Source: an uncultured delta proteobacterium (GTDB lineage Bacteria > Myxococcota_A > Polyangia > Polyangiales > Polyangiaceae). From it: a stretch of DNA of 16,210 nucleotides. The notes below the pieces were generated by a model. That model was not told where the DNA came from. It did no database searches and was given only the letters and a program-made list of their open reading frames with translations. Every line of letters starts with the position of its first letter. Positions within the stretch are counted from its first letter, which is position 1. Below, in pieces: positions 10,557 through 16,210 of the stretch. Where the stretch lies: contig CAITLX010000593.1 of NCBI GenBank assembly GCA_903893335.1, positions 1 through 16,210 on the forward strand. Direction: 5' to 3'. The position numbers and the translations under genes were made by a program.

Positions 10557-13234
10557 TTCTTCGCGGCCTGCCCCTCGGCCGGCGCCGCCGGCAGCCCCAC
10601 GCTCTCGAGCGGCGGGGGGTTGAGCAGCTCGAAGAACGCGCGGCGCGCGAGCTCGCCCGTCTCGCCCGCCTCGCGGCGCAGGGCCATGAGCGCGCCCTGC
10701 TCGCTCATGAACTTGAGCGTGCGGATCGCCCCCTTCTTCGCGGCCGAGTCGCCCTTCTTGGCGGCCTCGACGAGGCGGCAGCGCAGCACGACGCGGGTCA
10801 TCGAGTGCGGCCCGTTGTCGAAGTCCGAGTTGGCGAGGTGACGCTGCAGCAGCGCGCGCGCCCAGACCTGCGGCGTCTCGCGCACGCGCACGCGCGCGAG
10901 CGCCTCGCTCGTCTCGACCCAGCGGTACAGGCGCCCCTTGGTGAAGTCCTCGTCGCTGATGTAGCCGAACGACCGCTGGTAGATGTCCTTCAGCTCGTCG
11001 AGCGCCTCCTTCGGGAAGTCGGCGTACTGCGCGACGACGCGCGTCGCGGCCTCGGTCGAGCCGCCGAGCACGATCGCCAGCGCGGCGTCCTCGCGCGCGT
11101 CGGGGTCACCGAGCTTGGCCATCAGCGCGGCCTCGGTCTTCGCGTCGACGCCCGCGAGCCCGATGGCGCGCGCGGCGCGGTGGCGAAGCTCCACGTCGAG
11201 GTTCTTGTCGAGCAGATCGACGAGCGTCGCGCTGACGTTCGGCGTCGCGCGGTGCGTGAGCGCCTCGAGGTAGCAGCGCTCGATGATCTGCTTCTTCGGG
11301 TCCTTGGACTTGAACTCGTGCACCTTGCGGCCGATCTCGGCCATGTTCTCGTCGGTCGCGACCCAGGGCAGCGCGAAGCACGCCTCGTCGCGCGCCTGCT
11401 CGTTCTCCATCGGGTCCTCGATGAGCTTCACGAGCAGCGGGAACGCCTTGGGGTCCCCCCACTGCGCGAAGCCGTCGGCGGCCCCTACCTCGACGGCGCG
11501 CACCGCCATGCCGAGCATCGCGGTGCCCGAGCCCATGAGCGCGTCCATCGTCATGTCGATCTTCGGGTCGCGGCGCTTGAGCCCCTTCTCGAGCGTCGCC
11601 CAGCTCGGCTGGTCCTTCAGCCAGCCGACGTAGCGCATCGCGCTCTGCGCGATCTCCCACTCGTAGGGCATCGGAGGCTGCTGACCCTCCTTCGGCAGCG
11701 CCACGGTGGGGTCGGCCCACTTGCGCAGCGCGACGATGTCCTTGGTCGAGCCCGTGACGGCGAGCACGCGCAGGCCGTTGGAGTGCGGCTCGGGGTGCTC
11801 GTGCAGCCAGCCGATGACGGCGTCCTCGGTCTTGGCGCGGATGTCGTCCTTCGCCTCGGGGTGCAACACCGCGAGGTCCGCGAGCATGCGGGCAGAGACG
11901 ACGCGCTCCTTGTCGTCGCGCTTCATCATCTTCTCGTAGTCGTTCGCGTCCGTGTAGACCTTGAGCGGGCTCATCGTCAGCCGCTCGGCCAGGTACGGCA
12001 CCGCGCGCAGATCGCCCACCTCGGCCATGCGCAGCGCAGCCGCGGTCTGCCAGTGGTGGTGCGGCGCGGGGGTCGAGGCGAGGTACTTCGCGAGCGAGTC
12101 GCCCACGCGCGGATCGGAGAGCTTCTCGAGCAGGTCGAAGATCTGCTTGGTCTGGTGCCAGGTCGTCTCGACCTTGTCCTTGCCCACCGTCGAGAGCGCG
12201 AGCACGAGGCCCTCGCCGCCGATGCCGTTCTGCAGCGCCTCGAGGAACTTCTGTCGGCTGAGCTTGTCGGCCTTCGAGAGCGCCGCGACGAGCGGGCCGC
12301 GGGCGCGCTCGTCGGCGATCTTGCCGAGGCCCGTCGCGGCCTCGCGCGCGACGTCGATCGACTCGTCCTTCACGAGCGCGACGAGCGTGTCGGTGAAGCG
12401 CGGCTCGGCGTTCTTCGAGAGCACCAGCGCCACGAGCTGGCGCACCGACTCGCTCGGATCGCCGGCGAGCTTGGCGATCGTCTCGAGCGGCACGAGGCTC
12501 GCCATCGCCTCGGGGTCGAACGCCGGGCCGCCGCCGAGGCGCAGCACCTTGTGCAGGTGCCCCATGCGGTAGAGGCCGATCGCGCGGTCGAACACGCTCG
12601 GCTCGCGCAGCGCGATGAGCGCCCAGGCGATCTGCGGGCGGTCCGAGTCGTCGGCCTCGTCGAGCGCCTTGAGCAGCGCGGGCTTGGCCGCGTCGGCGGC
12701 GGGCGTGCCGTAGTGCGCGAGCACCTGCGCGGCCAGTCCGCGCACGCGGTGGTCGATCTGGCCGAGCGCGCGGATCGCGAGGTCGACGCCGCTCTTGTCG
12801 TCGGCCCACGCGATCTGCGCGAGGCCCTCGGCCTGAAGCTCGTAGTCGTCCGTCTGCGCGGCGAGATCGCGCCAGCGCGCGAGCCGCTCAGGCTGGCCGA
12901 GCACCCAGACGCCCTTCTTCTGCGCGACGATCTGGTCCATCGAGAGCTTGGACGCGTCGGTCTTGAGCGCGAGCAGCGCGAGCACCGAGCCGATGACGAC
13001 GGCGCCGAGGGCCGCGAGCACGAACTTGGGGTTGAAGCGCCCCTTCTTGAAGTCGCCGTCGTACGGGCCGATCGGTCCGCCACCACCGCCGGCGGCGCCA
13101 CCACCGCCCGGAGGGTCGGCGGGCAGATCGTCGTCGTCCGGCGGCCACTTCTTCGCCTCGAGGCGATCGCGGCGCGGCGACGCGGGCGGCAAGCTCTTCG
13201 TTTCGGGGGAGCGGGAAGGCGTCGGGTCGAGCAT
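10553..13234 (-). CDS. Membrane-anchored HEAT-repeat protein
   Basis: An 893-residue protein. The first 70 residues are a disordered cytoplasmic tail (Pro, Asp and a Gly/Ala run, GGGGAAGGGGG), followed by one transmembrane helix at about 71-90 (FVLAALGAVVIGSVLALLAL). Flanking Lys/Arg on the N side predicts N-inside, with the large C-terminal part outside the inner membrane. That part is an alpha-solenoid with HEAT/PBS-lyase-like units, for example AIRALGQIDHRVRGLAAQVL (150s), VRQLVALVLSKN and VAREAATGLGKIADERARGPLV (near 265-320, shown in part), and LRHRAARAIGLAGVDAKTEA (near 690-720). Such solenoids usually bind proteins; I see no catalytic motif. I chose ATG 13234 because GAGGA lies 8 bases upstream; an ATG 22 codons earlier adds only a basic Arg/Pro stretch. 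Its stop overlaps the start of the small lipoprotein gene, and it is divergent from a CPBP protease. Confidence 0.88.
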   Translation of the reverse strand: MLDPTPSRSPETKSLPPASPRRDRLEAKKWPPDDDDLPADPPGGGGAAGGGGGPIGPYDGDFKKGRFNPKFVLAALGAVVIGSVLALLALKTDASKLSMDQIVAQKKGVWVLGQPERLARWRDLAAQTDDYELQAEGLAQIAWADDKSGVDLAIRALGQIDHRVRGLAAQVLAHYGTPAADAAKPALLKALDEADDSDRPQIAWALIALREPSVFDRAIGLYRMGHLHKVLRLGGGPAFDPEAMASLVPLETIAKLAGDPSESVRQLVALVLSKNAEPRFTDTLVALVKDESIDVAREAATGLGKIADERARGPLVAALSKADKLSRQKFLEALQNGIGGEGLVLALSTVGKDKVETTWHQTKQIFDLLEKLSDPRVGDSLAKYLASTPAPHHHWQTAAALRMAEVGDLRAVPYLAERLTMSPLKVYTDANDYEKMMKRDDKERVVSARMLADLAVLHPEAKDDIRAKTEDAVIGWLHEHPEPHSNGLRVLAVTGSTKDIVALRKWADPTVALPKEGQQPPMPYEWEIAQSAMRYVGWLKDQPSWATLEKGLKRRDPKIDMTMDALMGSGTAMLGMAVRAVEVGAADGFAQWGDPKAFPLLVKLIEDPMENEQARDEACFALPWVATDENMAEIGRKVHEFKSKDPKKQIIERCYLEALTHRATPNVSATLVDLLDKNLDVELRHRAARAIGLAGVDAKTEAALMAKLGDPDAREDAALAIVLGGSTEAATRVVAQYADFPKEALDELKDIYQRSFGYISDEDFTKGRLYRWVETSEALARVRVRETPQVWARALLQRHLANSDFDNGPHSMTRVVLRCRLVEAAKKGDSAAKKGAIRTLKFMSEQGALMALRREAGETGELARRAFFELLNPPPLESVGLPAAPAEGQAAKK

Positions 13235-13301
13235 GGTGCGGGTCCTCGGAGGGGGCGCACGATAGCCCACACCGCGGCCGCGCGGCGAGAGTCGCGGCAT
13301 G

Positions 13302-13316
13302 GGCGCGCATCGCGCC
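13302..13316. promoter_or_regulatory. Perfect dyad between the divergent HEAT and CPBP genes
   Basis: GGCGCG-CAT-CGCGCC is a perfect 6-bp inverted repeat with a 3-base centre in the 120-base divergent gap 13235-13354. Its position, 39 bases before the CPBP start and 68 before the HEAT start, would suit an operator, but short GC palindromes are frequent in this DNA. A TATCGT on the minus strand (13259-13264) may be a -10 box for the HEAT operon; no good -35 box accompanies it. Confidence 0.2.
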
Positions 13317-13354
13317 GACCACGCCGCCCCCCCGGGGTGCTAGGAACGGCGGCG

Positions 13355-14077
13355 GTGCAGTCCCCGGTCGCCCCCGACGACGCGCGCCGCACGGTCGTCC
13401 GCGCGACCGCCGTCACGCTCGCGGTCACCGGCGTGGTGACGGCGCTGTCGTACGGATTGCCCGCGCGCCACGGCGCGAGCGGCGTGGGCCTCGCGTTCCT
13501 CGCGGCGACCTTCTGGCTCGCGCTGCGCGGCGACGACGCGACCGTGCGCCGCTTCGGCCTCGCGCTCGGCGGCCTCTTCGACCCGGCGCCCCTCGACCCG
13601 CGCCGGCTGCTCGGCGACCTGGCGCGCGCGGCGGCCCTCGCGCTCGCGGTCTCGGCCGTCACGTTTCCCCCCTTCGTCGTCGGGTGGGTCCTGTGGTGGC
13701 GCCCCGCCGGGCACTTCGCGCTCGCGCTCCCGCCGTCGCTCGGCGACGAGCTGCTCGGCCAGCTGCTCGTCGTCGCGCTGCCCGAAGAGGCGTTCTACCG
13801 GGGCTGGTTGCTCGGCCGGCTCGACGAGGCCTGGCGCCCGCGCGTCCGCCTGCTCGGCGCCCGGCTCGGCCCGGGCGTCCTCCTGTCGTCGGCGCTCTTC
13901 GCGCTCGGGCACCTCGCGACCGACCCGCACCCCGCCCGCCTCGCCGTCTTCTTCCCCGCGCTCCTGTTCGCCTGGATGCGCGCGCGCTCGGGCGGAGTCG
14001 GCGCCGCCGTGCTCTTCCACGCCGCGTGCAACGTGCTGAGCGCGACCCTGGCGCGCAGCTACGGGCTGGCCCGCTGA
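13355..14077 (+). CDS. CPBP-family glutamic-type intramembrane protease
   Basis: A 240-residue polytopic membrane protein with about six hydrophobic segments. All three signature motifs of the CPBP (CAAX protease/Abi, Rce1-like) family are present: EEAFYRG with Glu144, Glu145 and Arg149; FALGH with Phe182 and His186; and FHAACN with His222 and Asn226. These residues form the intramembrane glutamate/histidine active site in this family. The GTG start at 13355 has AGGA at 13342-13345; the frame is open far upstream but that stretch is antisense to the HEAT gene. The tail ALFALGHLATDPHP..RLAVFFPALLFAWMRARSGGVGAAVLFHA (in parts) resembles the myxobacterial subgroup proposed to act as myxosortases on MYXO-CTERM surface proteins. 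That is an inference from memory, and none of the exported proteins here shows an obvious MYXO-CTERM tail. Other CPBP roles, such as bacteriocin self-immunity or prenyl-protein processing, remain possible. Confidence 0.9.
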   Translation: MQSPVAPDDARRTVVRATAVTLAVTGVVTALSYGLPARHGASGVGLAFLAATFWLALRGDDATVRRFGLALGGLFDPAPLDPRRLLGDLARAAALALAVSAVTFPPFVVGWVLWWRPAGHFALALPPSLGDELLGQLLVVALPEEAFYRGWLLGRLDEAWRPRVRLLGARLGPGVLLSSALFALGHLATDPHPARLAVFFPALLFAWMRARSGGVGAAVLFHAACNVLSATLARSYGLAR

Positions 14078-14110
14078 GCGCTGGGCGACGGCCCCGACGA
14101 CGGCGATGGC

Positions 14111-14139
14111 TTGACAGCCGCCCGCGCTTCGCCCATAAA
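14111..14139 (+). promoter_or_regulatory. Sigma70-type promoter of rpmI-rplT-pheS
   Basis: A perfect -35 box TTGACA (14111-14116) is followed after exactly 17 bases by CATAAA (14134-14139), which matches TATAAT at four of six positions. In a region this GC-rich it stands out strongly. Transcription would begin near 14146 and leave a leader of about 80 bases before rpmI. It lies 33 bases after the CPBP protease stop, so the ribosomal-protein operon has its own promoter. Confidence 0.8.
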
Positions 14140-14175
14140 CCGCGCCCCCGCTTCTCCGGGGCCGGCAATTGTTCA

Positions 14176-14202
14176 GGGCTTCCCTGGGCAAGCCCCTTGG
14201 GA
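14176..14202 (+). promoter_or_regulatory. Leader of rpmI with two mutually exclusive stem-loops
   Basis: In the rpmI 5' leader, GGGCTT (14176-14181) can pair perfectly with AAGCCC (14190-14195). Alternatively TCCC (14181-14184) can pair with GGGA (14199-14202), enclosing GGG/CCC. The two folds share bases and cannot coexist. The second ends 10 bases before the GAGGAGG ribosome binding site (14213-14219). Ribosomal protein L20 represses rpmI-rplT through leader RNA structures in other bacteria, so a similar control is possible. This is drawn by eye; the stems are short. Confidence 0.3.
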
Positions 14203-14224
14203 GAGCGTGGCCGAGGAGGCTCCT

Positions 14225-14422
14225 GTGCCCAAGATGAAGACCAACCGCGCTGCGGCAAAGCGCTTCCGGATTTCCGGAACCGGCCGCGTGCGCCGCCCGA
14301 AGTCGGGCGGAAACCACGGTATGCAGGAGAAGTCGCGCAAGCGGCTCCGCCGGCTCCGCAACAACGACATGGTCTCGAAGGCGTTCCAGAAGCGCATCAA
14401 GCTCATGCTCCCTTACGGTTGA
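14225..14422 (+). CDS. rpmI: 50S ribosomal protein L35
   Basis: Small basic protein of the large ribosomal subunit. The 65-residue product starts MPKMKTNRAAAKRFRISGTG and ends KAFQKRIKLMLPYG, with the usual KSGGNHGMQEKS-type core; length and ends match the family exactly. GTG 14225 was chosen because GAGGAGG (14213-14219) lies five bases upstream and the family begins at this MPKMKT. The frame stays open upstream to an ATG at 14111, but that overlaps the promoter and gives no L35-like sequence. It is first in an operon with rplT, whose start follows 12 bases after the stop. infC, the usual neighbour upstream, is absent. Confidence 0.97.
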   Translation: MPKMKTNRAAAKRFRISGTGRVRRPKSGGNHGMQEKSRKRLRRLRNNDMVSKAFQKRIKLMLPYG

Positions 14423-14434
14423 CGGAGGCCACCC

Positions 14435-14782
14435 ATGCCGCGCGCAAAACGAGGATTCAAGGCCCGCCGTCGTCGTAACCGCATCCTGGACCACGCCGAA
14501 GGCTTCTGGGGAGGGCGCTCGCGCCTGTTCGCCGTCGCCATCGAGGTCGTCCACAAGGCCTGGCAGTACGCCTACATCGGCCGCAAGCTCCGCAAGCGTG
14601 ACTTCCGCAAGCTGTGGATCGCCCGCATCAACGCGGCCGCCCGCATGAACGGCACGACGTACGCTCGCCTCATTGGCTCCCTCAAGGGCGCCAACGTGGA
14701 GATCGACCGCAAGATCCTCGCCGATCTCGCCGTGGTCGATCCGGGCGCGTTCACGGCGATCGCCAAGTTCGCCACGAAGTGA
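14435..14782 (+). CDS. rplT: 50S ribosomal protein L20
   Basis: Early-assembling 23S rRNA-binding protein of the large subunit and, in several bacteria, repressor of its own operon. The 115-residue product has the expected basic N-terminal extension (MPRAKRGFKARRRRNRILDH), the AEGFWGGRSRLFAVA segment, the RDFRKLWIARINAAAR helix typical of L20, and a short C-terminal tail ending AKFATK. Length is near the usual 115-120. ATG 14435 has GGAGG at 14424-14428 with a six-base gap. It lies between rpmI and pheS, with only 15 bases to the latter's start. Confidence 0.98.
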   Translation: MPRAKRGFKARRRRNRILDHAEGFWGGRSRLFAVAIEVVHKAWQYAYIGRKLRKRDFRKLWIARINAAARMNGTTYARLIGSLKGANVEIDRKILADLAVVDPGAFTAIAKFATK

Positions 14783-14797
14783 CCCACGGGCCTCCCG

Positions 14798-15868
14798 GTG
14801 GGTGCTGACGCAAGCGGCGCAGTCCTGGAGATCGAGCAGGGCCTCACGGGGCTCGGCACGAGCTTCCGGGACGCGTTCGCTGCCGCACCCACCGAGCAGG
14901 CGCTGCGCGACGCGCACGCGCGCGTGCTCGGCAAGAAGGGCGACCTCACCGCGCTGCTCAAGCGCATGGGGGCCGTTCCGGCCGAGGCGCGCAAGGTGCT
15001 CGGCGAGCAGGTCAACGCGCTCAAGGCCGAGGTCGAGAGCGCGTTCGCCGCTCGCCTCGCCGCGCTCGCGCGGGCCTCGCGCGACGCCGAGCTCGCCGCG
15101 ACGCCGTTCGACCTGTCGCTCCCCGCGCGCGTCGGCACGCCGCGCGGCCACGAGCACCCGATCGCGCGGGTGCGCGACGACCTCCTCGCCATCTTCCGCG
15201 ACCTCGGCTTCGTCGTGGCGAGCGGCCCCGAGGTCGAGTTCGAGGCGAACAACTTCACGCGGCTCGGCTTCCCCCCCGACCACCCTGCCACCGACATGCA
15301 GGACAGCTTCTGGGTCAGCCCGGGCATCCTGCTGCGCACGCACACGAGCAACGTGCAGGTGCGCGAGATGATGAGCCGCCCGCCGCCGCTCGCGGTGGTG
15401 AGCGCCGGCGCGGTCTACCGGCGCGACGACGACGTCACGCACTCGCCGATGTTCCACCAGATCGAGGGCTTCCTCGTCGCCGAGCGCGTCAGCTTCGCCG
15501 AGCTCAAGGGCGTGCTCACCGCCTTCGCCGAGCGGCTGTACGGCCCCGGCACGCCGGTGCGGTTCCGGCCGAGCTACTTCCCCTTCGTCGAGCCGGGCGC
15601 CGAGGTCGACGTCGGCTGCGTGTTCTGCGCGCTGCCCGACGGCACCCGCGGCGGCTGTCGCGTCTGCAAGCACACCGGCTGGCTCGAGGTGCTCGGCTGC
15701 GGGATGATCCACCCCGTCGTGTTCGAGCACGTCGGCATCGACCCCGAGAAGTACACCGGCTTCGCGTTCGGGCTCGGCGTCGAGCGCGTGGCGATGCTGC
15801 GCTACGGCATCCCCGACATCCGCCTGCTGTTCGAGAACGACCCGCGCATGCTCGCGCAGTTCGGCTGA
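14798..15868 (+). CDS. pheS: Phenylalanyl-tRNA synthetase alpha subunit
   Basis: Catalytic subunit of the (alpha-beta)2 class II enzyme that charges tRNA-Phe; it needs PheT to function. The 356-residue product has an N-terminal coiled-coil-like arm (about 10-90; ALRDAHARVLGKKGDLTALL) and class II motif 1 (HPIARVRDDLLAIFRDLGFV...PEVEFEANNF). Motif 2 is GAVYRRDDDVTHSPMFHQIE and motif 3 is FAFGLGVERVAMLRYGIPDI. It carries four Cys in CVFCALPDGTRGGCRVCKHT before GWLEVLGCGMIHP, a metal-ligand-like insert found in many bacterial PheS but not in E. coli. GTG 14798 is the only sensible start, although its ribosome binding site is poor; it probably depends on coupling to rplT, 15 bases upstream. pheT does not follow: the next gene is on the other strand, 22 bases away. 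Confidence 0.96.
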   Translation: MGADASGAVLEIEQGLTGLGTSFRDAFAAAPTEQALRDAHARVLGKKGDLTALLKRMGAVPAEARKVLGEQVNALKAEVESAFAARLAALARASRDAELAATPFDLSLPARVGTPRGHEHPIARVRDDLLAIFRDLGFVVASGPEVEFEANNFTRLGFPPDHPATDMQDSFWVSPGILLRTHTSNVQVREMMSRPPPLAVVSAGAVYRRDDDVTHSPMFHQIEGFLVAERVSFAELKGVLTAFAERLYGPGTPVRFRPSYFPFVEPGAEVDVGCVFCALPDGTRGGCRVCKHTGWLEVLGCGMIHPVVFEHVGIDPEKYTGFAFGLGVERVAMLRYGIPDIRLLFENDPRMLAQFG

Positions 15869-15873
15869 TCGGT

Positions 15874-15893
15874 CGGCGCGCGGACGCGCGTCA
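15874..15893. terminator. Hairpin in the 22-base gap between pheS and the convergent ABC gene
   Basis: CGCGC (15877-15881) pairs with GCGCG (15886-15890) around GGAC. A G-T wobble and one further G-C pair extend the stem into the TGA stop of the minus-strand gene. It fills nearly the whole convergent gap and may end both transcripts, but it has no T-run and is made of common GC sequence. Confidence 0.35.
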
Positions 15894-16210
15894 GGTGAGG
15901 CGCACGACCTGATCGGCAACGCGCGCGACGTCGGGGTCGTGCGTGACCACGACGAGCGTGCGGCGGCCGCGCAGCGCCCGGAGCGAGGCGACGACGCGCG
16001 AGCGCGCGGCCTCGTCGAGCCCGACCGTCGGCTCGTCGACGAGCAGCACGGGCGCCTCGGACGCGAAGGCCCGCGCGAGGGCCACCCACCTGCGCTCGCC
16101 TCCCGAGAGCGCGCGCCCCGAGGCGCCCAGGCGCTGGGCGCCGAGTCGCTCGGCGAGGTCGGCGGCGCCGACGGCGTCGAGCGCGACGCGAACGAGGGAC
16201 GCGTCGCCAC
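15891..16210 (-). CDS. ABC transporter ATP-binding domain, 3' part (5' end outside window)
   Basis: The last 106 residues of an ABC ATPase; the start lies beyond the window edge. In order they show the signature motif in ALSGGERRWVALARA, Walker B with catalytic Glu in VLLVDEPTVGLDEA (D-loop included), and the H-loop His in TLVVVTHDPDVARVADQVVR. Walker A lies outside. The protein ends VVRLT soon after the H-loop, so no C-terminal regulatory domain is present. It may be a free-standing ATPase subunit or the end of a fused permease-ATPase; the short tail and AADLAERLGAQRLGASGRA lead-in suit CydC/CydD-type exporters, but I cannot decide. It occupies the place where pheT would be expected. Confidence 0.9.
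   Translation of the reverse strand, partial: GDASLVRVALDAVGAADLAERLGAQRLGASGRALSGGERRWVALARAFASEAPVLLVDEPTVGLDEAARSRVVASLRALRGRRTLVVVTHDPDVARVADQVVRLT

Noticed and set aside
13081..13135. CCACCACCGCC-type repeats as a possible regulatory or CRISPR-like repeat
   Set aside because: They encode the Gly-rich linker of the HEAT protein (GGGGAAGGGGG) and are too short and irregular for an array.
10805..14077. A 1090-codon plus-strand open frame ending with the CPBP protease
   Set aside because: Everything before 13355 is antisense to the HEAT-repeat gene and has a shadow composition. The protease has its own GTG with an upstream AGGA.
14111..14224. Longer L35 reading frame beginning at 14111
   Set aside because: The extra 38 codons cover the promoter and leader; known L35 proteins begin at the GTG 14225 position.
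13340..16210. A 956-codon minus-strand open frame under CPBP, rpmI, rplT and pheS
   Set aside because: Antisense to four clear genes; the true minus-strand gene at its 5' end (ABC ATPase) is in another frame.

Overview
The window is a very GC-rich bacterial chromosome segment with ordinary housekeeping genes and two groups of exported proteins. It most likely comes from Myxococcota (Polyangiales/Sandaracinus-like 'deltaproteobacteria'). This is an inference from the extreme GC3 bias, lipoproteins with Asp/Ala-rich linkers followed by a DCDEGDACTVDVC-type Cys motif, a MopE-like DDNCNGVIDEGC motif, a Pro/Ala-linker TPR protein with two membrane segments, and a CPBP protease. I see no mobile element, integrase, tRNA, rRNA or CRISPR array, and no gene-free stretch over 300 bases.

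Layout. After the tail of an unidentified gene (2-97) come thyA and folA, overlapping by 4 bases (dTMP synthesis and regeneration of tetrahydrofolate), then a monomeric NADP isocitrate dehydrogenase with a well-placed ribosome binding site. A 20-bp-stem hairpin lies between icd and a convergent minus-strand pair: a TPR membrane protein (upstream) and a large lipoprotein (downstream), which overlap by 13 bases. Divergent from that pair is carB, the large subunit of carbamoyl-phosphate synthetase, without carA beside it. Convergent to carB is a second minus-strand pair with a 4-base overlap: a membrane-anchored HEAT-repeat protein and a small lipoprotein with a MopE-like motif. Divergent from the HEAT gene is a CPBP glutamic-type intramembrane protease.

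Next is the translation cluster rpmI-rplT-pheS, with a clear sigma70-type promoter (TTGACA, 17 bases, CATAAA) directly in front of rpmI. The cluster is incomplete: infC is not upstream and pheT is not downstream. Instead the window closes with the 3' part of an opposite-strand ABC transporter ATPase.

Nothing here is plainly a new defence or mobile system. The most interesting points are the split pheS/pheT arrangement, the autonomous rpmI promoter with a potentially switching leader, the triplicated start region of folA, the long bulged hairpin after icd, and the HEAT protein/lipoprotein/CPBP protease neighbourhood.
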